A DNA stretch of 64,000 nucleotides. It comes from Corynespora cassiicola (taxonomy: Eukaryota; Ascomycota; Dothideomycetes; Pleosporales; Corynesporascaceae). The notes beneath the pieces were generated by a model that saw only the letters and a list, made by a program, of their open reading frames with translations, searched no databases and was not told where the DNA came from. Shown here piece by piece: positions 11,149 through 22,864 of this stretch. Position numbers and translations under genes: made by a program. How positions within the stretch are numbered: position 1 is the stretch's first letter; each line of letters begins with the position of its first letter. Location of the stretch: contig JAEUWY010000023.1 in NCBI GenBank assembly GCA_022059125.1, positions 1,240,001 through 1,304,000 on the forward strand. The letters are read 5' to 3'.

Positions 11149-12220
11149 ATGGCACTGACAGATACTAACGCAGCTATAGAACATCAATCGTGGGAGCCCC
11201 GGTTTTATATCGATGAAGACGCTTTCCAGTACATCAGATACGCCCTGAAGATCTCCAAGAGGGTAAATCCATTCCGGACTCACAAGAAGCAAGACCTAAA
11301 AGCTTATAAGCACCACAAGTATCGCAAGATATTTGGTGAACTCAAATGGCAACGGACTATGAAGCCTCAATCTATATCATTTCTCAATTTACCTACGGAG
11401 CTTTGGGTTATGGTTTATCGACTATACTGCAGGCTAGACAAACTAATGGAACTCTGGGAAGAACCCGGCAGAAAGCGGAAGACAGCACACAGATCACTAT
11501 GCCAGGCGAGCCGATCACTATCTTCTCTGGTGTTTGACTCGTGGTCGCAAAATCAACTTCGGTTTCCTGCGCACTTGCAAAAAGGTCAATGCGGAGGCAG
11601 CTGAAATCTTTTATAGAGAACACGAGTTCTGATTCTCTGGCCTCAACGACCATATGATAGCTTACGCTTTCGAAGATCGCATCGGGACGCGGAATCTATA
11701 TTGGTTGAAGCAGATTACCATTGCTTTGCCAATGCGGTCTGAAAATCGCAGCGAGTATGCAATTAATTGAAATCCAGTAACAAAAGCTCGTACCAACTAG
11801 GTATATGATAACGCCCCGATTCCTTTCCGTATGAATTACCGGCGTGGTCGGTTCACTTTTGAGAGAGCCTGGTGTGTGTTAGCATGGAAGCCAGCACATG
11901 TTCACAGCTGCAGAAGCTGAGGCTGGTTATCCACAAGGATATCTTGATTTCTTCATTCTCCACAAAATAATCGGAATCTAGATGGATTTTGAGTGCCTTT
12001 GAAGATCTTTTTGATGCGAGGCCTTCGCTCGAAGTTGGTATCATCTGTATGTTCCATCGGAATAGCCCCAGTGTTGTCATCAGGGAGGCACATTGGGAAA
12101 TCCTTTAAACTTTGCAGAGAATGGGTGCGTGTAAGATACAGATGGCGTATTTCCGTGGCTGAGGTAGATGGTACATTGAAGAGAACGCTACTTTCAACGA
12201 CGATGGAACCTACGAGTTGA
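11149..12220 (+). pseudogene. Decayed F-box-like (FLNLPTELW-type) gene
   Basis: The first frame (11149-11604) encodes FLNLPTELWVMVYRLYC near residue 85, resembling the F-box/2EXR-type N-terminal motif common in fungal proteins. Homology then jumps to frame +1 at about 11546, with RKINFGFLRTCKKVNAEAA and EIFYREHEF. A TGA at 11630-11632 interrupts it, followed in the same frame by FSGLNDHMIAYAF and WLKQITIALPM. Weaker matching text (LQKLRLVIHKDIL, FEDLFDARPSLEVG) continues to about 12080 in shifted frames. The order of motifs is that of one gene broken by at least one frameshift and one or two stops. The TGA is explained by a CGA-to-TGA transition, and the whole lies in the AT-rich block. Treated as non-functional. 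Confidence 0.65.
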
Positions 12221-12483
12221 CTGAATAATCAAACACTGAAGCGTTTGTGCTATACAGGACTAGGACAAACTTCAATAATAACGTAGGATTTCAGCAATAA
12301 ACAATTGCCTAATACTGAGCAAGATGCGATGCGAATGAATCCACCAGTAATATATCTGCACGATTGTATTGCAACAAGTAAATCACTCTAAATATCGACA
12401 AGAAAAGAATGACCTGCTGACTATATACCCATTAAATCCTATTCCGCACTCCTATTAAAGTTCCGCCCCAGATTACTTTCAGC

Positions 12484-13270
12484 TTAGACACGAGCCCGGT
12501 CGAGGTTACCGAAAAAGCGGCCGTCGGTGAAAGGAACGTTGGCGCTTCCGAAGTTGGCGTTGGTGAGTCCGGCCTTGGCAGCTGCAGGCATGGCGTCCCA
12601 GTCGTTGATCCAGTAAGAACGGCCGGTGGTCTGAGTAAATTGAAGGGCATGGTTGAGAGGGAAAGTAGTAAAGTATTCGACCTTGACGTTGTTGCCAGAC
12701 CTCGGCGGGTTGGTGTTGGGCGAGTAGTTTCCGTGAGCCGAAGCAGCAGCGCCAATGATGCGAGGGTTAGCGTTGGCCGGGTTGTCAAGCCAGACGACAA
12801 CACTCTCCCAGTCATGACGATGGCCACCAGCCACGTTTCCGTCGATGGGTTGATCCTTGGGCCAGTACCAGGCGTACATGATGGCAAATCGGCCTCCATG
12901 CCAGGCGGCTCTGGCATAGATTTGACCTTTGTTTGTGTCACGGCAACCACCACTGCTGGTTCCAGAATCCTGAAGACCGCCGCTGTGGGAGAAATGAGTC
13001 AGTCCAAGGCTCGATTGAAACTTCTGTGATTACTAACCTTGTGTTTCCAGCATCGTCAACTGCAGTGTAAGGTTGACAGCCATGCGCAATATGCATCAAT
13101 GGCGTAAACCTCTCAATGGAACGACCGATAGCACCACTCTGGAGACGAGTCCTGACTGGGTTGAGGCTGTCGTGGCTCACGACCGCACGGGTCTCAAGGG
13201 AGGATTCGACAGGTGCACCAATGGCGACGGCTGCCATCGCCAAGGCAGAGGTAAGGGTAGAGAGAAGCAT
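12484..13270 (-). CDS. NLP family secreted protein (necrosis-inducing NPP1-like)
   Basis: Two exons, complement(12484..12982, 13038..13270), 243 aa, GT-AG junction in frame. The hydrophobic N-terminus of about 18 residues looks like a signal peptide. The mature part carries the family signature heptapeptide GHRHDWE and two cysteines positioned as in type 1 NLPs. Characterised members are secreted and act on the outer leaflet of plant plasma membranes; some are non-cytolytic, and which applies here cannot be told from sequence. The frame is intact and length is usual for the family. A TATA-like box sits on the minus strand at 13387-13394, about 117 bases upstream of the ATG. The gene abuts the AT-rich block that ends near 12430. 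Confidence 0.92.
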
Positions 13271-13386
13271 TGTGAAGGATACAAGATGATTGAATCCACA
13301 ACAAAAATTACTGCTGGGTTTACAGATAGCTATGAGGGAATTGACGTGTTCTGGGTGCTGTATTGCTGGAAGCCGCGAACCTTTGA

Positions 13387-13394
13387 ATTTATAC
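13387..13394 (-). promoter_or_regulatory. TATA-like box of the NLP gene
   Basis: TATAAATT on the minus strand, about 117 bases upstream of the start codon. The position would allow a 5' UTR of about 80-90 bases. Motif match only. Confidence 0.4.
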
Positions 13395-15508
13395 ACTCCT
13401 GACTGAAAAGCCCAGAATCTACTGAGTCTCTCCGTTCTCGTATTGTAGATACCAAGAGGACTAGAAGTAAAGCTTGAAATCATTTTGGGGTAGACTACTG
13501 CACTCGATCATTCTTGTTTGGACTTAGGAAGCGCTAATACATTTGACCTGCCTTCTCTAAATCACCGAGCGATCGGGATGCGGCGCAAAAATTGCCCCGC
13601 TCTCTTAGTTTACCAGGCTTCGGAAGCGTGCCGGAAACTAAATCGGTGGCTTCCGCTTTCAAACCCCAGTGAGGGAGAATGGGAGAGGAAAACTAGGTCA
13701 TTGAATGTGTGTATGGCCCCATGGGGGGTCGTCAAAACCCTATATCCACTACAGGCTGTCTATCTTGTTGACAATACTTCGAGCTCTGAGAATTTCCTCC
13801 TGTCTTTGCAAAGTGATGTTTCCGGAATGTAAAATATGAACCTTGACTTGTTAGCCAGTTCTTCCTCCCGCAGAGGTTAGATGATAATTGACTAAGTGGA
13901 TCTTGGCCTGGTCATGACCACATGACATCAAGCACGCTACAAGCACGCTAGGCACAGTCTACTGCTTTGGTCGTGTTAATAGCACAAGATGACAGTGCGC
14001 CACCGTCTATATAGAAACAAGAGGGATGTTGTTGAATTCAACCTACGGGCCGATTATATAGCTAAATTGACAAGTATTTCATCGCGAGATTCGACCTGGT
14101 TCAATTGGTGACCTGCTGGCGATCATATGCAGATAGCGGCCAACGTCATCCTTGCAGGGACTTTTAGACAGAACGGCCAAAATTGAAAATCAGACACCAG
14201 TAACTCTTCAGCAACTTTTGCGAGAAGTAACTAAGACGTCACGTGAAGTCCCGGCATGGCTTCATCAACAGCCCGGTCTTACGAAGTAGTGCCGACATTA
14301 AGCCTTTGGCAGGTTCGCATGCCAACTGCTGGCCTGTGCAGAGCTCTCGACATGATTTACTGTGTTCCTATTCCGGAAAAAGCTCGGTTTGATCCGGCAG
14401 CTTCGTCTCGCCAACCAATCTAGCGCCTTGAATGGGGGCTCTGGACTGCGTTCCCCTCCGTCTGCTTACCTCTCTCCCGAAATGCCACAGCCAAGTCTAC
14501 TCTCGGTCCACGGGTAATGCTTTATCTTGACCTTATATGGGGATTTCGACACAATCAATCCAAAACGTCCGTCTGCCCTTCTACCCAACCCTCTGTCCAT
14601 TACCCTGGCAGCCTGCTGCGGGCACCTGGGCGAACAGGTGGACCGAAAGTGGGAGCCAAGATATAGGAATGCATGCCGTGGGGTAATCGGATGACTGGGA
14701 CCGAGCAATAGTCAGTGGAAATGGACACTTCGGGTTGAATTGTAGCGCTATCTCCACTCCCTTTATTATGGGCCTGACAGTGAATACGGACGGACTCATT
14801 GCCACGTGGGGAGACCAGAAGAGCTTTTCCCTCTCTACTATCCCTAGAACAGGTCGACTGAGTACCTTTTACAGTCGCCATTTCTGCCGAAATATGCGCT
14901 ACAGTATAGCCGGCGTTGGCATGGCCGCTAATGTCCAAGTTCTCATTACGGTGGCGCCTTCATAGCCAAGGTCGACTCCAAGACCATGCTTGTGGAATCT
15001 ACAGATCAGGAAGCTGCACCATCGAATCCGATTTTTTCAGCGACGTGCGAAAATGATTCGATGCTGAAACCAGTGATCCTGCTAGCAATGGGCATTGTTA
15101 CCTTCCTGCAGTCTTGTCCCGCCCGTTGTTAGCGGCGGCACGTAAAAGCGCCGAAGAGAGCGCCTGGCATTGTAAACGTGGGGCGTCGCCAATTGGAACT
15201 ACACTGGTTAGAGCCATATAGATGGACCTTTTATTTTAGTGATAGATTGGTTCCTTGAGACCATCTCCTATCCTGGATTAAGGCTGTGTCGACTTGAAGA
15301 ACCAAAATGGATGTCCCTACCTAATCAGTTCAATCGCGCGAGTTAGTTCGGTACACGGAGTCGCCAATGCTTAGGTGCTGAACGCGGATAGCTACGGATA
15401 AGTCATGTCTTTTAGTTTCCAGGAAGGTTTGCTTCAGATGAATAGCATGTATTTCAATTCACCAATGCTGATGTCTTGGGTGCCTTTTTCTGCATGTTCT
15501 ACTCAGAA
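13395..15508. other. Gene-poor stretch
   Basis: About 2.1 kb between the NLP promoter and the 3' end of the ester hydrolase gene. Frames are short and lack recognisable domains. A tandem AAGCACGCTA-like duplication occurs at 13932-13951. No RNA gene recognised. Confidence 0.35.
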
Positions 15509-16456
15509 CTACATTGGCCTTTCAATTCTGTACAAAACTTTAGCAGTGTTGAAGTACCCTTCATATTCGATGGGTTCTTCCGACTCCTCAATGTCGTAAT
15601 GATAGTGACCACCAGCGTCTTCCCCCAGCGGAGAGTATGAATGTGTGTGCTCGATACGCAAGCCTAATCTATTCTCAGGGTCGGCCGAGTGCATCACAGA
15701 CAAGCACAGCATGGGTCCTTCGAAATCATGGTATGTCAACCATTGATCGACCTCTTCGCGGTTCTTGAAAGGCATCTCCTTGTCCGAGGGGAAATCAGGC
15801 ATTACGTGGTAGCGTGCTTTGCCCGACTTGACAAGGAACGCACCGCCAAGGCTGATGGTTTGCGAGTTGCCATATTGAGCATGCAACGCCTTCTGGATAC
15901 ACCCAGTAAAACTTTTTTCGTGCCCCTTTCGTCTTCCTGCCGTTATCTTCAGAACGGGGCCGGTTTCGCCCGATGATCCGTAAAGATTGACCATCAAAGC
16001 GCAATCCAACGACGGACTCTTCCTCACCCTGGCCGCCTTTGATTGGGGACTGATCTCGACGAAGCGGGTTTGGTTGTTGGCTTTTTCCAAGCTATCCTGC
16101 CAACTGAAGTTTGGAACAAGCTCACAGTTTTGTCCGATTTGATGGTAGGGTCCGGCGCCGGCGCCAATCAAGCAGCCTCTACTAGAGTCCATTCCCATGG
16201 CGGTAGCGATATCTTTCATGTTCCATTTTGTACCGAGTAAAGGGCGAGGGAATAGATTAGGCTGGCCCCCAACATCCGCTATTTTTTCGTTGCCCGAAAG
16301 GCCTTGGCTCGCCAGATAAAAGGGCGCTTCTTGAAGGTTGGGACATTGTACAACGGCGACATTTGAGCGCTCATAGTTGGCTGCTAGGGGAGCTTTGAGA
16401 ACCTCGGCTAGCTCCTCCAGGCTAGGAGGTGCTAATGGGTAAATTTCGGTTCGCAT
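15509..16456 (-). CDS. C11orf54-like (DUF1907) ester hydrolase
   Basis: Single exon, 315 aa, about the length of human C11orf54. Collinear matches to that protein run throughout: PSLEELAEVLKAPL at the N-terminus, CPNLQEAPF, ILGAGAGP-like LIGAGAGPYHQIGQN, GGAFLVKSGKARYHVMP, and the C-terminal cluster EHTHSY plus GGHYHYD. The four histidines 270, 272, 284 and 286 correspond to the metal-site region of the human structure, where a bound zinc and weak esterase activity were reported. The physiological substrate is unknown. The ATG at 16456 starts just before the conserved segment. The gene stands alone in a gene-poor region, with no partner that suggests a pathway. Confidence 0.9.
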   Translation of the reverse strand: MRTEIYPLAPPSLEELAEVLKAPLAANYERSNVAVVQCPNLQEAPFYLASQGLSGNEKIADVGGQPNLFPRPLLGTKWNMKDIATAMGMDSSRGCLIGAGAGPYHQIGQNCELVPNFSWQDSLEKANNQTRFVEISPQSKAARVRKSPSLDCALMVNLYGSSGETGPVLKITAGRRKGHEKSFTGCIQKALHAQYGNSQTISLGGAFLVKSGKARYHVMPDFPSDKEMPFKNREEVDQWLTYHDFEGPMLCLSVMHSADPENRLGLRIEHTHSYSPLGEDAGGHYHYDIEESEEPIEYEGYFNTAKVLYRIERPM

Positions 16457-18653
16457 GGCTTGTCGAAGTGGGCAGGTAAATAATTATGATAGCGATGATT
16501 TCTTGATAAGCTTGCTCTAGAATCTGCTTTGCGCTGTTGTAACTTGGTGGGAGGTTGGCGGAGGTTGTCCGCTGTAGCCCCGCATAGGTCGGCTTTTTGG
16601 CTTTCCCGGTGTCCACTCCGCTACGAGCTACCTAACGCGACACAGGTAATCACCTGCGGACCACGCAACACTTAACCGTCGCGTCTTTTGAGCCAAACCT
16701 CAAATTCTAGGCATTATTCCATGTTGAATATCTTGTTCGTTTTAGCTATTTGCGAAAAGCCTGATGTGACCCTTTTCTCTCCCAAGAGATCCACGACTCC
16801 AGAGTCAACGCAGTGAAAGGAATGGCAACGGCCCAATATATCCATATCTCACTAGAAAGTCTCTATTCTTCCGCTCTCATGCTGTCACCGTGCGAGAAGT
16901 CGAAGAAGCTCGTGCTGAACACAGCCTGATAATGGTCAGGTTAACAAGCTACGCGGGCAGCGCTAGAACTCACAGAAGTGAAGGTTGCAGGCAAGCATGC
17001 CAGTGTTACCACTGCCACAGTCTTTATTGCGGTACCATCACCCTTGGTTGTTTCTCCGATTTTCACTATTACCTTGCTGTCTCGCTGTGTGACCATGTTA
17101 TAGGTCTGTCGGTTATCAGTATAGGTTTTGTCGGGTCAATGACTTGTATGCTGCGCACAGAGAACGTACAAGCGTGATTTTGCTCTACAGCGTTTCTTAA
17201 TTGACCCAAGATCTTAATTTCAAATTACGTATAAGCTGCATATGGAAGTCCATGACTTCCTGCGTTATGCTCCAACTATTGTTACCCTTCTTTAACGTAG
17301 AGATCTAGAGCTCAGGGAATTCTCTGTGCCATCGTTGCATTGGTTCTATGAACTGGCTTGTGGCTCTTAGTGTCTCTGTAGTGTGAGTTGCATGACGGGA
17401 GATTTCATCAGAAGAACTAGCATGCCAAACGGTTCTTTCATGTCCATCTCCCTTGCTCGTTTGTCATAAGATGTTCTAGTCGAACGACAAAGTCTTCTAG
17501 TGAATTGAAGCAGAGTACTCTATGACTCTCTGGCTTCAAACTGCTAAATGATTTCATCTCATACCATTTATATTTTGTGCCGTGCAGAGAAGGATGAATG
17601 AGCTTGACCACACATCGAAGCCAACAGCCTCTCTACAGTATCAGCAGCCACTAACTATTGTTCAATACAAGTCATACAAGAACTTCTGACCCTCCCCCCT
17701 CGCTATGGTATACATGTTTGCTTCCAAAATACCCGTTGCACTTGCTGCAAGCGTCTGCACAATTCATCGAAGGTACGTTGAATGAGCGTAAGAGCTCTCG
17801 CCCATCATTTTCGGATTTTGGATAAGCACTTGAGGGGATGAATCTGCAGAATTTAGAAAAAATTAAACGCAATACGTGTTTTAAAGGCGGGGGTCCCCAC
17901 ATGAAAGCCGGTATCTGGTGTCTATCGCCCTGGATGCATATCAGCTAACGTAAGACTTCAGAGTGGATATTACCAGGGCTAGGTTTAGGCCCTTCTTTGA
18001 AGAGGTCCATTTACTTGTCGACGCGGTTTCGTGTTAGAGCGCGTTGTTGATTGCGATTTTGGTGTAGGCAGCCGCCCTCTTGCATTAAGCATGTACGCAA
18101 GAATTCAAGGATGTGGGCCATAACGATATGGATCAGATCCGACAGCTACGTATAGCCGCCATTTATTTCAAATTAAACAGAGTTATATAAGGCTACTTTC
18201 GGGATTTCAATGGTTGTATATGCTCTCAAATGGACTGTAAGTCACTCCACGGAGGCTGGACCTTGCGAGAGGAACATCTCGCTTGTGCATCGTACATTGA
18301 ACGGCTTGGCCTTACGGACTCGCGCTACACAAAGAGATTAGCCAACATGTGCCATTGGGCTGCGATAGACGTCAGCTCAGCCAATACATCAACTCATTTC
18401 TTGCGTTACTCGGGTGTCACTCTTTGAAGTGGAATGACTTGGGACGGGCCTCAGGCCCATTCCCACTTCTACTATGCAACTGAAATGATACAAAATTTCC
18501 GAAAAGGCTTTATTTTGGTGCCTCATTCATATAAAAGTTTAGACTCAATGCCTCTATCGACTTTAGGGCTTTCCAAAAAATAATGGTCAACCTATACAAA
18601 GAGTTGAAAGTAGGTATGGCATGCATTAATTGCAGCTTGATCACGATGGATAT
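16457..18653. other. Gene-poor stretch, AT-leaning
   Basis: 2.2 kb without a supported gene. Several short frames (for example 16890-17177 and 18230-18427 on +) have no homology I recognise. The 17200-18650 part is AT-rich. It includes the putative promoter of the ester hydrolase (16457 onward) and the 3' UTR of the P450. Confidence 0.35.
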
Positions 18654-20290
18654 TCAAGCTTTTACTGTCATATCGCCCCTCTCCTTGATGTTGACCATAA
18701 GCGGTGGTTTATGCCACAAGAAGTAAACCCTCAGTTTATCCGTCCATTTCCCCCAGTCCTTACCCTCTACTGTGCCGGGATCGGGTCGGCTCAGATCGAA
18801 ATGCCAAAGCAGCTTAGCGAGAATAAGCCGCATCTCAGCTTTTGCAAGATTGTTACCTATGCAGTTGCGCGGTCCATACGAAAAAGGCTGGAAGACACCT
18901 TAGATGCTCTGTTAGATTCGTCGCCATGTGCGTTTGCTATATTACAATCAACTCACCTCCTGGGTTATCGTCCTTGAATTCCTCCGGGCGATTGGCCATC
19001 CACCGTTCTGGAATAAACTCTTTAGGCCGCGCAAAGTTCAAGGGTGAATTGTACGCAACATGATGTACGGGATGAACTCGCGTCCCAGCAGGAAAGAAGT
19101 ATCCGCCAACTGCGTTACCCCCTGGAGGTATCTCCCTGCAGGCGGGTAAGGGAGCTGGAGGAAAAATACGAAGCCCCTCCTCTAGTACAGCGACGAAGTA
19201 AGGCAGCTTGCTAGTAGACGCAATGGTAATATCCTCATCGTGCGGCAACGTACGGACTTCCTCAGTTACCTTGTCAAGCACGGCGGGGTTCATCAGCAGA
19301 TAGTAGAAGAGGCCTGCTAGGAGGGTTGCCGTTGTCTCCGAGCCGGCAAGTGCGATGTCCCCTGCGGTGTTCTTCAACTCCTCGATATGCATGCCTTTGA
19401 TGTTTTCGCTCTTGTTGTCCTCGATGAGGTCATGTTTCAAAATGTGGTCTAGGAAGTCGCCTCTTTCTTTCCCAAGCTTGATGCGTTTCATTATCATACT
19501 GGAATTGAGCTCATAGTACTCAAAGACTGCGCGCATGAGTGATGGCGGTGTGAGCCAGTTGATGAAACGACGAAAGCCCCATCGCTCAGCAATCCCGATC
19601 CATGTTGCTGCAGCGATATTGTCGAGCAAGAACTGTTGCCACGGATGGGTTTCCATCTTCTCCATGCTGCGGAATGATTCGCCGAGTGAAAGGTCACCCA
19701 TGATGTCAAAAGTTGTCCATTGGACCCATAGGGTGATGTCAAGAGGTCCCTTCGGGCTCTGCTTACGCAGACCTGCTATGAGCATATCGACCTGTTGTGC
19801 CATGCGATGCTCCTGTTGGCGGAGGCTCTGCTCGGAGAAGGCATGCGCGAGGAGACGGCGGAAACGCCGATGATCTGCGCGATTGGTGTCCAGAATGCCG
19901 GAATATCCGTTGATTCTCTCTTGTATATCGCCTTTGGGGCATTCAACATCGTTTCTACGGAAGCCAAAGACGTCGCGCCAGATACTGTTATCTATTATGG
20001 AGACTTCAAATGGGGCGACGCGCACAATGGGGCCATATTTGGCGTGGAGTTTCTCAAGATGCTTGTGCCGCGTGCCCCTAATACAGGCGATATCGTGAGG
20101 AATGTTTGTTACTGCCTGCAACAGAGGCCCTGGGACGGATTTCAAGGGACAGAGGTAGAGTCGATAAATTATCACAGCAGCGACTCGGGTAAGAACCTGA
20201 TCTGCTTAGAAAGTGCTCGCGGGGTACAACTGGTGAGCAGGTACTTACCAAAGTCCCGAGAGCCAAGGCAATGGACGTTCCGGAAGGCAT
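18654..20290 (-). CDS. Cytochrome P450 monooxygenase
   Basis: Three exons, complement(18654..18898, 18957..20196, 20249..20290), 508 aa. The 14-residue first exon plus the next segment forms an N-terminal membrane anchor followed by the proline hinge PLKSVPGP. The I-helix has AGSETTATL, the K-helix ExxR is EEGLR, the PERF-like motif is FIPERW, and the heme loop PFSYGPRNCIG places the axial Cys at residue 440, encoded in the last exon. All hallmark residues are present, so the enzyme should be active at the ER membrane with a CPR partner. It resembles fungal secondary-metabolism P450s, but no backbone synthase lies nearby and the substrate is unknown. A longest-frame reading would start at a GTG in exon 2 and miss both the first exon and the heme loop. 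Confidence 0.92.
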
Positions 20291-21760
20291 ATCGTGAACA
20301 TATATTCGGAGGACCGTTGCCTGAATGGGCGCAGTCTAGTTCAGAGGAATGTGCGAAACGTTCAGGAAGAAGTTTGCAAGAAGTACTGGAGGGTCAGTCG
20401 CCCTTTTGAACCGAGAAAAAAGATACCCAGGCTGATGCACCCCTCATGCATGGCAAGGCTGCCACGCACCACTTTTTTCGACCCGTACTGTGTAATGCTC
20501 GTCCACTCGGTTATTACCCGACAAGATCTAGTATCGCATCCACCAGGCCCTTACACTTGGATGCTAAGAGCGGAATTTACCCAATCAGTCGAAACTTGAT
20601 TGTGCAAACTGTGTATTGGCTATTACAAAGCTTGATGCATGTTGCGTTAAGCTCGCTGGGTTCGTCTTTCCTAGTGTAGTTACTATTGCCGTAAACCGCT
20701 TGTTACGGCGAGGAAGATCTGCATCCGCTAGACCGGGGGGGGGCGGATTAACAACATCTGAACGGTGAATAGCCTTCAGCTACAGTTTGGCAAGTACAAA
20801 ACTGCAGTCTTGGTGCCTTGGAGATACCTAAGTAAGCTTTGGGGCCTTGGGTAGTCGTGAGTCCTGGTTCTGAATGTGTACTTCGCAAATTTCTTAATAG
20901 TAAACACAACGTGGAACTTCGCTACGAAATTAAATTTCATTCTTCAGATGCGAGCACACACCTTACGTCGGACGGCCCACCTTTGGTGATGCGTGAGACA
21001 ATCTATGCTACAGGGCAGAGAGAGGGGCTACGTCAGGGCTTATTGGTTGTCCAACGTCCCCGTCGGCACCCGACATGCACGTTGTGCTGCTTCCAGAAAG
21101 ATGCCATGTAGATCGCCTGGGTTTGGTGGTATACACGGCTTTGATACCTGTGCGTCGCATGCCGCGTAGTCGCTCACACGATGTTTACGACAATGCCCCC
21201 GACTCTACGTTAGATCGAACACCATATTGTGGAGTGGGCCAACAGATCGAGTGTCAAAAGTAATGTTGAGCCCAAGGCTCGAATACACGGAGCCTGTAGT
21301 GACGATTCGGAACTTGAGCGTCGAGGATTACGTTGGATGAGGTTGGGTCGACTAGTCCGCCAGATGTGGTTGGTTGGACTCGTGCAGTTGTATAAGACCC
21401 TACAGGCTACGGTCGTTTCAAATAAGCATGCTACGAGTGGTACTGTCTTGCCCCACTTGAGGCGGCCGAATGTCAAGATAACAGACCATGACGACCTGGC
21501 AGAGAATCAGTAACCTGTGCCGTTTGAAGCTTCTGCCCCAAGAACTAGGCGAACAGCTTGGCTCGTTCCAGAAACGCAATGCCGCTTGTGATGGACTGGG
21601 TGATGCCCCGGGGACGGACTTTGGGTTGGCTGGCCCGCGGGGGCGGCGGAGTTAGGATGAAGTGAGGTGGAGTGGAGGCGGTCCGACCGTTCTGGCGCAT
21701 TCGACCTGGCCGTGACTAAGCCGCCGCGTGCACGCTTGCACCTCTGCACGTCATACTTGA
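20291..21760. other. Divergent intergenic region, P450/BI-1-like
   Basis: About 1.5 kb between divergent genes. Part is AT-rich (20450-20700, 20880-20950). A G-run GGGGGGGG occurs at 20737-20744. No coding or RNA feature supported. Confidence 0.35.
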
Positions 21761-21841
21761 ATGCGCGCCCGCACCGCCTCTTCTCTCGTCCGTCGACCAA
21801 GACTCTCTGTCCACGCACTACCACACACACCCACTCCCGCA

Positions 21842-22864
21842 ATGGCGTCCCTCTTCCGGCGGCCGTTCGCCATCACGGCGGCGCTGAAGCAGGCCTCTCC
21901 CAAGCATTCGCAATCCACCACCTTCCGCGCTTTCCACAACTCGCCGCTGAAGCACCAACCCAAGACCTTCTTCACCCCCCAGGCCGCGCCCTCCATCTCC
22001 AAATCGTACAATGTCTTCCGCGCCGCCTTCCGCCGCAGCTACCAGCAGGCTGCCTACAACCCCGCCAGACAGGGCGACCTGCGCCAGCGGCTGATGTACG
22101 GCGCCGGCATCTTTGGCGCCACGCTTCTGGGAATCAACCTTGTCTTCAACCGGGAGACGCGCGAGGATGGCGGCATGCCCGACTTCGAGCGCTCCTATCT
22201 CAATGACACCTTCTTGCACACCGGGCTCGGAATTGGCATCATTGGCATCGCTGCCAGGACTCTGCACATGAACGGCTGGAGCTTTAGGCTCATGGCCGCG
22301 AACCCGTGGCTCGTACTCGGCGTCGGTCTTGTTGGATCCATTGGCACCATGTACGCTTGCAGGGCCACCGACCCGCAGAACTACGTCCAGAAGTACGCCC
22401 TCTGGAGCGCATTCAACGTGACCCAGGCCATGCTCCTCTCGCCACTCTTCTTCATGCATCCCGCCATCCTCGCCCGCGCTGGACTCTACACTGCCGGAAT
22501 GATGGGCTCCCTTGCTTTTGTCGGTGCCACCGCCAAGCAGGAGAAGTACATGTACCTTGGCGGCCCTCTTCTCGCTGGTGTTGCCATTGTCGCCCTGTCT
22601 GGTCTCGCCCCTCTTGTTGTGCCCGCTACGGCCGCACGCACGTTGATGTGGTCCGAAAACATCTGGCTGTACGGTGGCTTGGCCGTCTTCGGAGGTTTCA
22701 CTCTGTACGATGTACAGAAGGTCTTGCACCACGCCCGCTTGGCCGAGCGGGGCCTGATGCCCAAGGATCCCGTCAACGAGTCCATCTCGCTCGAGTTGGA
22801 CTTCATCAACATCTTCGTCCGTATGGTCCAGATTCTGGCCATGCAGCAGGGAAGGAGGAAGTAG
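21842..22864 (+). CDS. Mitochondrial Bax-inhibitor-1-like membrane protein (GHITM/TMBIM5 type)
   Basis: Single exon, 340 aa from the ATG at 21842. The N-terminal 50 residues are Arg/Ser-rich without acids (MASLFRRPFAITAALK), as in a mitochondrial presequence, followed by seven or so hydrophobic segments. Family features include FERSYLNDTFLHTGLGIGIIGIAARTLH, NYVQKYALW, the GPLLAGVAIVALSGLAPLVVPAT segment and the last loop YDVQKVLHHARLAERG...DPVNESISLELDFINIFVRMVQIL with the conserved acidic pair of the BI-1 family. The human relative sits in the inner membrane and affects cristae and Ca2+/H+ exchange; a similar site is inferred here. An upstream in-frame ATG at 21761 would add 27 residues that also look like a presequence. 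I chose 21842 for its stronger context (CGCAATGGCG). Confidence 0.88.
   Translation: MASLFRRPFAITAALKQASPKHSQSTTFRAFHNSPLKHQPKTFFTPQAAPSISKSYNVFRAAFRRSYQQAAYNPARQGDLRQRLMYGAGIFGATLLGINLVFNRETREDGGMPDFERSYLNDTFLHTGLGIGIIGIAARTLHMNGWSFRLMAANPWLVLGVGLVGSIGTMYACRATDPQNYVQKYALWSAFNVTQAMLLSPLFFMHPAILARAGLYTAGMMGSLAFVGATAKQEKYMYLGGPLLAGVAIVALSGLAPLVVPATAARTLMWSENIWLYGGLAVFGGFTLYDVQKVLHHARLAERGLMPKDPVNESISLELDFINIFVRMVQILAMQQGRRK

Noticed and set aside
18937..20175. P450 as a single 412-codon frame
   Set aside because: That reading starts at a GTG and ends before the heme loop. Splicing adds the anchor exon and the exon with the axial Cys.
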